A stretch of 20,717 bases of DNA, taken from positions 388,855 through 409,571 of the forward strand of contig CABFPE010000159.1 in the NCBI GenBank assembly GCA_900660155.1. Direction: 5' to 3'. The notes beneath the pieces are model-generated. The model was not told the DNA's origin. It worked only from the letters and a program-made list of their open reading frames with translations, and searched no databases. Source of the DNA: Hofstenia miamia. Taxonomy: Eukaryota; Xenacoelomorpha; Acoela; Hofsteniidae. Of this stretch, positions 9,661 to 19,431 are shown in pieces (the first letter of the stretch is position 1; the number at the start of each line of letters is the position of its first letter). The translations under genes were made by a program, and so were the position numbers.

Positions 9661-10507
9661 TGAGAAGAAACTTTCCATGGAAGCAGAACACTTGCTATTT
9701 TCAGCAATCCATATTCTGTAAGATTATTCATTAAGTCATGCAATCTATAGTTTTCAATTTTCGGGGAAGCATCCAAAATAAAAAATGATTCAAACTCAAA
9801 GAATTTTACAAATTCAATTCAATTCATAGTAATTTGTGGCTTACACTAACTTTTCCATTATTCCCCCGTTGAGGGCAGTTTTTGCTCTCTCGACAATAAC
9901 TCCCTTAGTAGAGATGAGTGCGGTGCGGTAATACAGCGGTATTACGCGGTTAGTGGTAAAATAAAACAACTTGCGGTGGCATAAAAGTTATACAGATAAC
10001 GTTTTAGGATTTAAAATCTTTAACTATTTCTCAAAAAACTTTTTCTGAAGCAAACAAAGAGATTTGACATACAAAATATTAAAAGTAATTTTTACATAAA
10101 TGTAGTTCATGGATAATTTGATACTACCCTAATAAAATTGAATGAAAGTACAAAAAAATTGTCTTTAAACTTATCTACGAATGATCCATTATCCTAAAGA
10201 AATTATTCTGAAGTATGAAAATTTCCTTATAAAGATAACAATAGCCATTGTTGCGATATACCGCAGTGAAATTTCATTTATTGCTGTGTTTTGGGGTAAA
10301 AAACGGACATTGCGGTGGTTAGCGGTGAGGTTTTTTCTCTGCGGTGGTAGTAATTTTAAAAAACCTGTACCACGCTCATTTCTAACCCTTACTACTGTCA
10401 TTTTTATAAACATTGGCAAAATATTAAAATAGTAATTAAATGATGTAAAATTTTTGACATTGAAGTGTTAAAAATATGTATGATTATGCATTAAAACAAA
10501 TTTGAAC
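9661..10507 (-). repeat. Dispersed repeat, copy B (inverted, split by a hAT insertion)
   Basis: On the minus strand this is the counterpart of 960-1654. The core is in two pieces, 9661-9908 and 10385-10440, separated exactly by the hAT MITE 9909-10384. The protein-like readings seen in copy A recur: FFEFESFFILDASPK, IENYRLHDLMNNLTEYG and LLKIASVLLPWKVSSQ are in one continuous frame here. A TAA within LV*ATNYYEL shows that it is not intact. Copy B lacks the roughly 330 bases that copy A has at 1027-1355. Confidence 0.75.
9901..10392. mobile_element. hAT-type MITE (476 bp) nested in repeat B
   Basis: The element spans 9909-10384. Its left end is TAGAGATGAGTGCGGTGCGG and its right end, reverse-complemented, is TAGAAATGAGCGTGGTAC. 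These are typical hAT termini followed by GCGGT-rich subterminal DNA. The flanks TCCCTTAG and ACCCTTAC are a diverged 8-bp duplication (6 of 8). The insertion is confirmed by copy A of the host repeat, which reads straight through this position (ATAAGGGT at 1400-1407 region). Open frames inside it on both strands are judged non-coding. Confidence 0.75.
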
Positions 10508-10755
10508 ATTATTTCAATTTGGACTTAATTGACTTTTGTTCGCCCTACTTATAACACATTCTAATTTACAAAATTGAAGATAAATATGCGTTTTCTTTCT
10601 TCATATTGATTTAAGCAAAATTCACAATTTACGAAATACCTGCGGATGCCTACATTTGGCTGCCAAATTGATTTGAATCAGCATTTTAGCAAATAAATGT
10701 AGAACAAGAATTTTCTCCATAAATGATTGTATACATTATATTAACTTTAAGTTAA

Positions 10756-11120
10756 CTGCGTAATAAAGAGTGACATCGGGTGCCCAAATAAACTCGAACC
10801 AATTTCGGGCCTCGGTTTCCAATTGTGAGGTAGGGTCTGGTTCAGGTTCAAAGTTTAGATTGAACTAAAGTTACTGATGTTAGTCACCACCAGATTTGAG
10901 AAAAACAAAACCTAACCCTAACCCTAACAAAATGAATGTGATGTTAATCATCATTTGATTTGAAAGGATCCAAGCCGTTAGATATTCCGAATCAAAGTCT
11001 ACACGTCATTTCGGCACGGTTTCGGACACTAAATTTTCGGGTCGAGTCGGGTTCGGTTAGTGAATTTTCTGATCGGGTCGGGTATATGCTAAGCTCGTAT
11101 TGCCACTCTCTACTACCTAT
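10756..11120. mobile_element. Probable hAT-type MITE (about 349 bp)
   Basis: The proposed element spans 10764-11112. The ends are TAAAGAGTGACATCGGG and, reverse-complemented, TAGAGAGTGGCAATACGAG, sharing TARAGAGTGRCA. The flanks CTGCGTAA and CTACCTAT match at 5 of 8 positions, which is weak. Subterminal DNA is rich in CGGGTCGAGTCGGGTTCGG-like words, as in the other hAT MITEs here. A three-unit CCCTAA array lies inside at about 10911-10930. Confidence 0.5.
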
Positions 11121-11354
11121 ATAGCTATTGAAAAATAATTCATAAAGTGCCATATTGACCTCTTCTGAATTTCAATGGCACGTTTGAATACAATGTTTTA
11201 CGGTTTTTATGCTTAGCACTAAGCTTATTGGAGTGCCCTGCATAATTTGTAGGGGAAAACAGCACCATGGAATAGTTTTTATTATTAATACCTAAACAAA
11301 ATGGCAATTTCTTAACAACAGTAAATTGTTCAGTAGAGATAAAATGGCATTACC

Positions 11355-11373
11355 ATATATATATATATATATA
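11355..11373. repeat. (AT)n microsatellite
   Basis: An uninterrupted AT dinucleotide run of about nine units. Confidence 0.9.
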
Positions 11374-11383
11374 GAATAAATAA

Positions 11384-11689
11384 TATTGTTACAAATGTAA
11401 AAAACAAAAAATATTATTTTCTTGTTCAAAATATGAGTTTAAAATAATTCAGTTTGTTAAATTCGTTGCACTATATTTTGTCATCGTAATTCTCTCTCAA
11501 AGCAAATTGAGTGCACTTTCTGCCAAAAGAATTCGCAGTGAACCTGTTCTATACGCTCTCCGCGCACATTTATTAAAAATAGACAGCGATCGCTATTCAA
11601 ATTTCCATGAGCGTTTATTACCATTACCAGAGTTAATATTTAAAGAGATTGGCAATGAATACAATAACATTAAAATTTATTTAGCTTAG
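11384..11689 (+). other. Unexplained 101-codon open stretch, candidate terminal exon
   Basis: No stop occurs from 11384 to the TAG at 11687-11689, and there is no in-frame ATG. The second half has a coding-like composition (KRIRSEPVLYALRAHLLKID then SDRYSNFHERLLPLPELIFK, ending EIGNEYNNIKIYLA), unlike the surrounding AT-rich DNA. A pyrimidine-rich run ending in AG at 11501-11502 could be a 3' splice site, and an AATAAA lies at 12089-12094. Together these would make a last exon with a 3' UTR of about 400 bases. In frame upstream is a hydrophobic run (FVKFVALYFVIVILSQ), which may be intronic or a leader. The pattern 'LRAHLL...RY..F.ERLLPLPEL' faintly recalls helices 9-10 of nuclear-receptor ligand-binding domains; this is speculation. 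It may equally be an exon fragment carried by a transposon. Confidence 0.3.
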
Positions 11690-12148
11690 AAGAGATCAAA
11701 ATTATTAATTTTTGGGTGAAAATTATTTAAAATGTATCCCATTTTGTAATGTTATCTTATTGTATAATTATATTTGTGAGGGACTATAGTATAGCTTTTT
11801 AACCACTTTCGAAACTCCCTGAGATTAATCATTTAAAAACACATTCCAGTAAAATATAGGGCTGAAAACAAATGTCAATAGCTCCCAAGAAAAAGTGAAT
11901 TTTTTCATTAAGTAATGCGTCAAAGTGATGTTTATGCATAACTTAATTCACGTAAAACAAATTAAGCGCATGGACAGATTTCATTTGACATTTGAAATTT
12001 ACGCCCTTTAAGTAACTGTGCATATTTTTAATTTTGTAAATATACATGTATTGTAGTTTGTAGTATTTGTTTGTCTGTATATTTTAGCAATAAATTTGCT
12101 TGACTCTATTCATGATTTAGCAAATAAATATAAATGATTGCTAAGGAC

Positions 12149-12600
12149 TACAGTGTGACCTCGCCTATTCGAGGTTCGCCTTTCGCGGCCCCGCATATTC
12201 GCGGGTTAAGAAAAGTTCCAATATGTGCAAATCTATTACGAGATAACCAAATGTGCTTTTCAAGTTATTCAATTGCATCATTTAAAACTTTGTTAGTGAA
12301 GCGTCTTTTCCTCCAAAATCATGTATAATATTGAAGTAAAAAAATAAAATGTGTTTACATTATCATTACAGAGAAATAAATAACCGTATGTATTATTGTA
12401 AAATATATAACCGTATGCAATACTGTTAGATTTTTACTGTATTAATGAGCAGAAGTATCTTTAGAGTGTTTGGGAAACATTTGGTAATGTATATAATATC
12501 ATACATATACGCTTTAAAACTGCATCCAATATTCGCGGTTTTTCGCTATTCGCGGTGGGGTAAGGAACGTAACCCCCGTGAATAATGAGGTCATACTGTA
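12149..12600. mobile_element. Pogo/Tigger-type MITE (448 bp) with TA target duplication
   Basis: The element spans 12151-12598 and is flanked on both sides by TA. The ends are CAGTGTGACCTCGCCTATTC and, reverse-complemented, CAGTATGACCTCATTATTC. Inside both ends are repeated ATTCGCGG words (at least three). This end sequence and the TA duplication fit the pogo/Tigger branch of the Tc1/mariner superfamily. No transposase remnant is visible, so it is non-autonomous. Confidence 0.8.
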
Positions 12601-12711
12601 CACTGTTCAATAAATTTAAAAATTCCTCGGCGCAGTTTTATCGGAATAACGATTGTGCAGTACGATTGTTGCATTTTTGTGAATTGGTGACAAAACATGT
12701 CTAACTTTGTT

Positions 12712-13355
12712 CTCTATACCAGTGCTGCAACCGGTCAGAAATGTTTGTTCTGGTAACCGGTTGAGTTGAGTACTTGCCGTTTATCGGCGGTTTATCCGTT
12801 GACCGGTCAAGTTTTTATTTATTTATTTATTTTTTGTAAATACATCTTTTTGATTATTGCCCTCAAATTTTAGACCTTAAAACTACAAGTTTTTCAACAT
12901 TATTGCCATCTAGACAGCAATAGTTACTTAAAGAATATGGAGTATTTAGAGAAACGCGCAATTGAATTAGAACTGCATACATTTCCAGTTGAAGAAATAG
13001 AAAGCAATGACTTAATAACGGAATGTATTTACAATTTTGAAATCAATGCAATTTAGAAATTGCATTAGTAAAATATCGAGCGTATATAGAACACTGTAAA
13101 ATTTTAAAGTCCACAAACTTGCAATTGGTAATCGCAAATCATAATAGACAACCATACTTTGTTATTTTATAGATTTGCTTGTTTTTTTGCAATTTGCTTA
13201 AAGTATAAGATAATTTCACTAATTAGACCGGTAATAGAACGGTTCAATTAGCCGATCAACTTGATAAATCGATAACAGGTGGATATCGGTAACGGTTATC
13301 GTTTATCAGTAACCGGACCGTTTGACCGGTGAACGGTTGCAGCACAGCTCTGTAC
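12712..13355. mobile_element. hAT-type element (628 bp), non-autonomous
   Basis: The element spans 12720-13347. Its ends are CAGTGCTGCAACCGGTC and, reverse-complemented, CTGTGCTGCAACCGTTC, followed by ACCGGT-rich subterminal DNA on both sides. The flanks CTCTATAC and CTCTGTAC form an 8-bp duplication with one change. Inside, an ATG at 12938 opens 38 codons (MEYLEKRAIELELHTFPVEE and so on) before TAG. This is too short to classify, but it may be a leftover of the parent transposase. Confidence 0.8.
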
Positions 13356-13468
13356 AAATTCCAAAGTTCATATAACATGAATTTTGAAAAAATATTTCTG
13401 AAAATTCGTAGGCCGTACTTTTCAGCAATCTTGCAGAGTACGCCTTTATCGCTAAGATGCATTCAGTG

Positions 13469-14023
13469 TTAACCCTAATTTACCTAGGGGCCGATTTGAC
13501 TCCTTCCATATTTTAACATATAACTCAGAGACCGTATTTTTGAATAAGCTATCCTTCTATGACTTTTATTAATTATACAGATAGGGTCAAGGGTTACAAA
13601 GTTATAGCAATTTAAAAAAATGTTCACAAAAAACTGACATTTTGGAGAGTTTCGAAAGTAACGATTTTGTATGTAAAGGCTATAAATTGAAATCAATGCA
13701 TAATTTTAACTGAAAAATTATAATTATTTCTTTTCTGTTTTATTTGCATTATAGTCCTTTCTCTTGATTCTTATTTAGTAATGTTTCTAACATTTTGTGT
13801 CAATAATGAGAAATTAAGAAAATTTGGTACATAACCTAATTAATATGCGCATAATCTGCATATCAATTACAGCAAAATGGTTTTGCCAAAATATTCCTGA
13901 CATCTCAAAGTATCTCCACACTAATTTTAGTGTTGATTAGATGAACCATTTCCGAGATCTTAGAGGTGGGCAAATTACCCCTTCAGGAATAACTGCTAAA
14001 AAGCCCAGGTAAAATAGGGTTAG
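13469..14023. mobile_element. PiggyBac-like MITE (547 bp) at TTAA
   Basis: The element spans 13473-14019. The left end reads TTAA then CCCTAATTTACCTAGGGG. The right end, reverse-complemented, reads CCCTATTTTACCTGGGCT next to TTAG on the plus strand (CTAA reversed), a one-base change from TTAA. Terminal CCCT and a TTAA target are the hallmarks of piggyBac elements. Sequences related to GGGGYMATTTGMCYCC recur inside both ends. The 70-codon minus-strand open frame inside is not recognisable as transposase. Confidence 0.6.
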
Positions 14024-14480
14024 TGGAGGAGAGAGTTTTCAAGAATGTTTAGAGTTTACAGAAAATGATAAATTTTATTAAGCAGTCCCTTTAAAATGGA
14101 AGTCATTTTTCTGAAAAATTATAGTATTACTCCTATATAAATAATGCTGGTGATTTCCTGCAAATTATCAAAAATATGTGATTTAAATTTAATTTGATTA
14201 TTTAAGATTGGAAGAAGCTTTAGAAAATATTTATAGGTTAAACTATATTTCTTTACAAATTAAATTAACTGAAATATGTTACGAAATGTTACATTTAATA
14301 TTTTGCATTCAGTCCTTAAACAAAATACATCCGTTCGAAATTACACTATGTAAATGTTAAAAGCAAATGACAATAGTAGTTGAATAAACCTCTCATTTCC
14401 TCCAAGCTGTTAGTTTGTGGGATAATACCACTAGCGCAAAGTTTAGCTAAGTAATTTATTAAGTGTTACACAGTTACATA
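14024..14480. other. AT-rich stretch, nothing recognised
   Basis: No supported gene or repeat boundary was seen. Confidence 0.35.
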
Positions 14481-14530
14481 TACAGCACTGGCCATAAGTA
14501 TTACACTACTTCTCTTCACAATTTATTTCT
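14481..14530 (+). mobile_element. Solo Tc1-like terminal fragment
   Basis: TA followed by CAGCACTGGCCATAAGTAT resembles the conserved tip of Tc1-like transposons (CAGTGNTGGCCAAAAGTATT type). No inverted partner was found within the next kilobase, so it is either a truncated end or a chance match. Confidence 0.35.
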
Positions 14531-15318
14531 CCAATGATTAATAATACAAAAAACTTGATTTTTAGCACTAAGCTCTCAACATTGATATTGTGAATTGAAA
14601 CGTTCATTTAATTTCAGAAATCATCCTACGCCCCTGTGAAGGGGCATCGTAAAAGGTTATCTCCAAAAATATACATCCTATGTAAAATATACTGAAAAAT
14701 CGAAAATTTAGTTCATTTCAAATTTTATGCACGAATATATTGAGAAGATTTTGAAATTTAAGAGTGGAAATTACATTACTAAGGTTAATGTAAACTCAAT
14801 CACCTTTAAGAATTATAATGTCCTAGTATTAAGTTTTTGTCAGGCCCCACATTTTACTCATCACATAAAATATGAAATATTATTTGAAAAGTTCTTCATT
14901 TTTTATCCATTAATTTCCCCCAAAAGACCTTTACAACTAATTTAACATGCTAACCAATTTTTTAACTAAAAAGTTGCATACATTACAAAATAAGACATCA
15001 CATTATCTATGACTAAGTAATATAGTATTTACAGATATTACATTATTCAGGAGATTTACAAATTTTGCTGCGCAGGTATTGTACTTCAATATTTTACAAA
15101 ATATTGCAATATTTTGAGTTATAAGAACTACCTGTTTTAATCAGAGGAAATCATTTGCGTAAGTAGTAATTTGTAAGCTCTTTAATATTAGTTTCAATTT
15201 TTTAGAACTTCGTTAATTCTGGTATCAGCTTTTAATAAGCATTGCACACGTGTCAAAGTAAGGAAACCCAAGTTTAGCAGTTGAATACATTATGTAGCCT
15301 TGACTAGTACTGCATTTT
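14531..15318. other. AT-rich stretch, mostly featureless
   Basis: A short perfect hairpin (GCCCCT-GTGA-AGGGGC) lies at 14630-14645. Its left half, reversed, reads CAGGGGCGTAGGATG, like a hAT tip, but no partner end is visible. The 72-codon open frame at 14727-14945 has no recognisable features. Confidence 0.3.
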
Positions 15319-15447
15319 ATGTACACATATATATCACGGGTACGGCCAAATGCGGGTACTGGCAGGTAAAGGGCAAGCTGAAATCGATCGCGGACGGCTA
15401 GCGGTAGTAAATTATGCTACTCGCACCCGCACACCCTTAATGTAAAG
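15319..15447. mobile_element. Possible hAT-type remnant (about 113 bp)
   Basis: The right end, reverse-complemented, reads TAAGGGTGTGCGGGTGCGAG, a good hAT-like tip. The left side has CACGGGTACGG, which matches part of it beside an AT microsatellite. The flanks ATGTACAC and ATGTAAAG agree at 6 of 8 positions. It is probably an internally deleted element whose left tip was replaced by AT repeats. Confidence 0.4.
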
Positions 15448-17350
15448 CCATTGTTTCTTATAAATATAATGTAGAGCATATCGTTTAACCATATTAAAAA
15501 TTGATTTAAGTACAATATTTCTAAGTGAAAGGAGATCTTTAGCAACACGAATCATCAAGGTGACATTCTGCGAAACAAGAGTTCTTCGCTCGAAATTGTA
15601 ATAAGCAATAATATTCTGCTTTTCATAGTCCAAATAATGCAGTAGATTATATTAGCTGACTTACAGTTACTCAATTAACCCCCCATGCTACAGTGACTTC
15701 ATATAACAATTCTAATCACAATATTATTTTAATCTTTATATGATTTTTAGAGAACGGTTTTCGACTAGCTCGATGTCTACACTGATTCCGACTATTCGCC
15801 AGCCGTGACCAACACTAAACATCAAGAATGTTCTCCAATCATAAAAATCAAACTTTCGTAGCTGGAATTTGCTCTACATATTTGCAATTGGTGCAGCTTA
15901 TCACTAACTAGGGCAGACCAAATATGCTCTCCCCAAAATAGCATTTTACGCACATTAATACATTCATGCTGTATTTACCATGAATTTTGATGTTAAGCTC
16001 AATAGAAAATATATTTTTTCAAAAAATTCAACGCAAGAAATTGAACGACAACACTTAAAAATGTATGCTATTTTTTTAATATGCTTGCATTAGAAAAACT
16101 TTCATCAGCCACATATGTATATTATGTTATTAGAATCAAATATTTAAAATAAGTTTAAAAATTTTTAATCATATTGTACACACTACACATATATACTAAT
16201 AAATATTGTGAAATATGAGGCTGTATTTATCAATAGCCAATACAAACAAGCACTGACACAATACAGAAGCGTACTCTCGATAAACTCGTAGTGACCCCTA
16301 TCTCTTCGTGCATTAAGTGGTTAAGAAAATTGAAGGATTTTCTCAAATAAAAAAAACAGATTCCTAAAATATGTTGAGTAGTTTAGAACCAAAGTACCCA
16401 TTTGTGTAATAACATCACTAAGTAAATAATGCAGCCTTTGCGGATAACTTCAAACTTAAGTTTGTTTTTGCGTCCATCCCAAATTCATTACTTGCTGCAA
16501 TGCTAAGTTGTAGTTATGGACACTAGTTTAGTGTACTCTACCCCATCGTTAACTAGTCGATTGCATTAACCTGCCCTGATACTAACCTGTTATAGCCACA
16601 TTGTAGTCGCTAAATACCGCGTTGTTTTGACATCAAATTAAATAAATTACAAACGTCACAATGTTGGCTTAGCGAATGATCCTGCAATAGAAATGTCAGA
16701 ATCTCTTTTCAGATTTGAAAACAAGTGTCTAGCTATATTATTTATTTTCTATTTGTTTCCATTGCATAATTTGTACGATATGTGCGAGTATGACGTATAA
16801 TCACACTGGACATTTTCGGGACTCCAAAAAATAAATAAGACGAAAATCGAGAAAACACTTAGTTTTGATCGCATCAGCCGTATAGTTTACAAAAAATATT
16901 TGCTCTCTGGAAGATCAGATTTAAATCTTATGTGAAAATATAAGAATATACTTCAGAAAAGCCGTTTGAAAAATGTTTCCCGATCAAAATTTCAGAAATT
17001 TTGTCATTTAGTTCTCAATATAGAAGAACTACAAAGAAACGTCTCCAAGAATTATTCTAAATTTCTTTAAATTAGAATAGATGGAAAGAAGTGCTTAGTG
17101 GCACTTAATCTGCAATCAAATTGATATAGTAATAATTTATAGGTATATCTCTTATAATTTAATGTACAGGTTTCCAATAAAAATATTCGTACATGCTTGG
17201 TAAGCAAAAGTTTTTTTGTTTTTGGAGAAACTATTTATCGCACAATAAATAGAAGTATATAAATAAGAAATTACTTGGAAAATTAATTTTCTGTGCTCAT
17301 ACAGTTGTGTTACACTTGAAAATTGTGAGTATTTATATATTCAACGAATA
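15448..17350. other. AT-rich intergenic stretch, nothing recognised
   Basis: About 1.9 kb without a supported gene, RNA or transposon boundary. A slightly less AT-rich patch at 16500-16660 shows no open frame of note. The minus-strand open frame at 15412-15633 begins without a plausible ATG context and overlaps the hAT remnant end. Confidence 0.35.
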
Positions 17351-17358
17351 AAAAATAA

Positions 17359-17547
17359 AAGTTTATTGTTTTTTACCTTGGACTTAGTGAAGAAGACCGA
17401 GAGGAGGTTCCAATGGGACACCCTGAAGGGCTCGAAACCCCCATGACTATTTGGCATAGGGTAATGAGAAGATTTTATTGGACGCCATCTAGTGACGAAA
17501 TATTTAGCTGTTCGTTCAAATTTTTAAATAACGAGATTGAAGCCTGA
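17359..17547 (+). other. GC-richer 62-codon open stretch of unknown origin
   Basis: Between a TAA at 17356 and a TGA at 17545, the frame reads KFIVFYLGLSEEDREEVPMG, HPEGLETPMTIWHRVMRRFY and WTPSSDEIFSCSFKFLNNEI, ending EA. Composition from about 17390 to 17500 is near 50% GC by eye, against roughly 30% around it. A pyrimidine-rich run ending TTGGACTTAG at about 17384 could be a splice acceptor. The first in-frame ATG is internal (VPMGHP). A sequence GGCTCGAAACC resembles a pol III B box, so a tRNA-derived SINE is an alternative. I do not recognise the product. Confidence 0.25.
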
Positions 17548-18039
17548 AAATATGTCGAACATACTGGAATTTCGTATCCCGAAATTGCGAACCCTGGATA
17601 ATACAAGGGAAATGAAAATTTGTTAATGAAATATTTGTTAAATTTTATTTCTCAGTGATACTTTTTTGTTAACTTCGCATTATTATAATCAATTAGGCAG
17701 AGCGTATAATAAAGAATTATGACTCGCATCTCAAGCGCTACCTTCGATTCGATTGCTCTCAATTTCTAATTGGAGTAAAGCAGAATGCCGCCACTTCTAA
17801 CCAAGATATTCAATCGCAGGAAAACACACACAAAACAAAAATAAATACAATTCAAGTTAGGCTATAATATATAAAGAAGCAAGAGAAACAATAAAACTTA
17901 TTACATTTATGAATTTCATTCCTAAAGCACAGTGTGTAAATTAAGTATTTTGCTCCCAATTAGGCGAAAATTAATATTTTCACTCCAAACTAATTTTACT
18001 GAATGCACAATGAATAAAAATATTTTATTTAAAACATAG

Positions 18040-19245
18040 TATTTTTCAATATGACCACCACTGCTTTCTACACAAAGAATGGACCTCTTGCGCAAACTAT
18101 CACACACTCGTTCAAGGATATCTTCGTCAATAACATGCATGTAATTCCTCGATGGATTGATAAACAACATTAGGACGATAAGCACAAGTTTTTACAAAGC
18201 CCCAGGAATTTGGGAAATTCAAAAAACAACGGACAGAGAGTTCCCAATGTGGAGAAGCACCGTCTTGCTGGAAAATTAGAGCTGCTCTTTACCATCGACT
18301 GAGCTGTGGCACAAAATAATTCTCAAACATGTCTTGATATTTCTCTGCTTTCACAGTCCCGTCGAAGAAGTACGGACCAAAGAGCTGTCCTCTTTTCAAT
18401 GCACACCACACATTTACTTTAAGTGATTGATGCACCACTTCGTGGATTACATTACGATTTTCATAATCCCAATATCGACAATTATGTTTGTGTACATGCC
18501 CAATTGTGTGGAAAGTCGCCCCATCAGAAAAACAAAGGTTCTGTAGATGGTTATTATCAATCAAGTCAACAAGCTGTTGACACATCGTCAGACGAGCTGC
18601 ATGATCATCGTCGAAAAAAGCTTGGGTGTTGTGGAACTTGTAGGCTTTCATTCCTGTCGACCTAAGAGACTTGTGAACAGTCATATGTGAAACACCGTGT
18701 ATCTGCCCCGCTTTCCGTGTGAAAGAAGATGGGCTATGATGGGAATAACTTTCTATCTTCATAGCCTTGCTTTCGTCTTTTGATCTTTCACTTCTCGGCA
18801 GGTCCTGTTGAAAAAGAAGAAGAAATCTTTATTAGTGTAACAGTTGTAACTACTACATTCAACTATTGCTGATACTGCTACAGCAATAATTGCGTCATTA
18901 ACGAATTAAAAATCAAATAAAGGAAATGACAAAGAATACAAAGAATAAGGTATAGAACAACAAAATGCATTAAAATAGATATTGATCAGACTATTGATAG
19001 CACTTGTGGCATTTCTTGTGAAATTTGTATCTTTTTCATGCTAATTTGCCAAATTCTGAAACATAATGTGAAGTCAGATATGCACCAATGGTTAAATGTG
19101 GAAGTGATCGTTTTATCTGTTCGTGGACGTGTATCGAAGTTTCTTCTCTGCGCTCGCTGAACCGCTGAACCAGTTTGACAGACTTAAGTTCTGCCATTTG
19201 AAGCACAATGAACACCCTTTCCTCAGTTGAAAGCACTTGCAAGCA
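18040..19245 (-). pseudogene. Inactivated Tc1/mariner-type DDE transposase
   Basis: A transposase cuts and rejoins the element's own ends in the nucleus. The pieces, 5' to 3' on the minus strand, are as follows. An N-terminal HTH lies at 19036-19242 (STEERVFIVLQMAELKSVKL, RFSERR, IKRSL). A second HTH and the catalytic domain run from 18807 to 18289 (QDLPRSERSK, GQIHGVSHMTVHKSLRSTG, then CFSDGATFH with the first Asp codon at 18523-18525, HNCRYWDYEN, VNVWCALKRGQLFGPYFFDG). An in-frame TAA lies at 18289-18291. The frame then continues with IFQQDGASPHW (second Asp at 18262-18264) and FLNFPNSWGFVKTCAYRPN. A frameshift near 18135 leads into the C-terminal VCDSLRKRSILCVESSGGHI. The usual block between 'FPN.' and 'WGFVK', which carries the third catalytic Asp in 'PRSPDLTPLDF'-type sequence, is deleted. 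With a stop, a frameshift and the lost acidic residue, it cannot be active. Confidence 0.85.
18808..19035 (-). other. Intron-like or inserted segment within the transposase
   Basis: About 230 AT-rich bases separate the first HTH from the 'QDLPRSER' linker and encode no recognisable transposase residues. On the minus strand the segment ends in TTTCTTCTTCTTTTTCAACAG, split here as TTTCTTCTTC then TTTTTCAACAG. This is an excellent 3' splice site directly before GACCTGCC. No clear GT donor was assigned. Alternatives are a small insertion or simple decay. Confidence 0.35.
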
Positions 19246-19431
19246 AAGAGGACGAATTGCTTTCTCTCTCTCTTTAAATCATTTAAACCCTCTATTAGAT
19301 ATATAAGAAATGGCGGTTGTCCTGCTAACCAGTAAAAACCAAAATATATGCTCATTGTGATTCAGCAAAATTGGTTTGGAGTGAAAATATTTATTTTCGT
19401 TTATTTGGGAGTAAAATACTTTTACACACTG

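Larger units (their letters stand above)
17930..19431 (-). mobile_element. Tc1/mariner-superfamily transposon, 1502 bp, with about 80-bp terminal inverted repeats
   Basis: The left terminal repeat at 17930-18012 (CAGTGTGTAAATTAAGTATT onward) is mirrored at 19351-19431 (CAGTGTGTAAAAGTATTTTA reversed). Both contain CTCCCAA, CGAAAAT, ATATTTTCACTCCAAAC and AATTTT.CTGAAT in the same order, with a 3-bp indel and scattered changes. The element is close to full length for this superfamily, and a minus-strand transposase remnant fills it. The flanking bases are CA and AA, so the expected TA duplication is no longer visible. Confidence 0.85.

Noticed and set aside
10181..10432. Overlapping 76- to 83-codon open frames on both strands
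   Set aside because: They lie across the hAT MITE and its junction with repeat B. The complementary frames reflect composition rather than genes.
12134..12328. 64-codon open frame
   Set aside because: It lies within the pogo/Tigger-type MITE terminus and reads through its inverted repeat.
17420..17445. tRNA gene suggested by a B-box-like word
   Set aside because: No cloverleaf, anticodon arm or properly spaced A box could be built around it.
18423..18665. 80-codon plus-strand open frame
   Set aside because: Antisense to the conserved catalytic part of the transposase.
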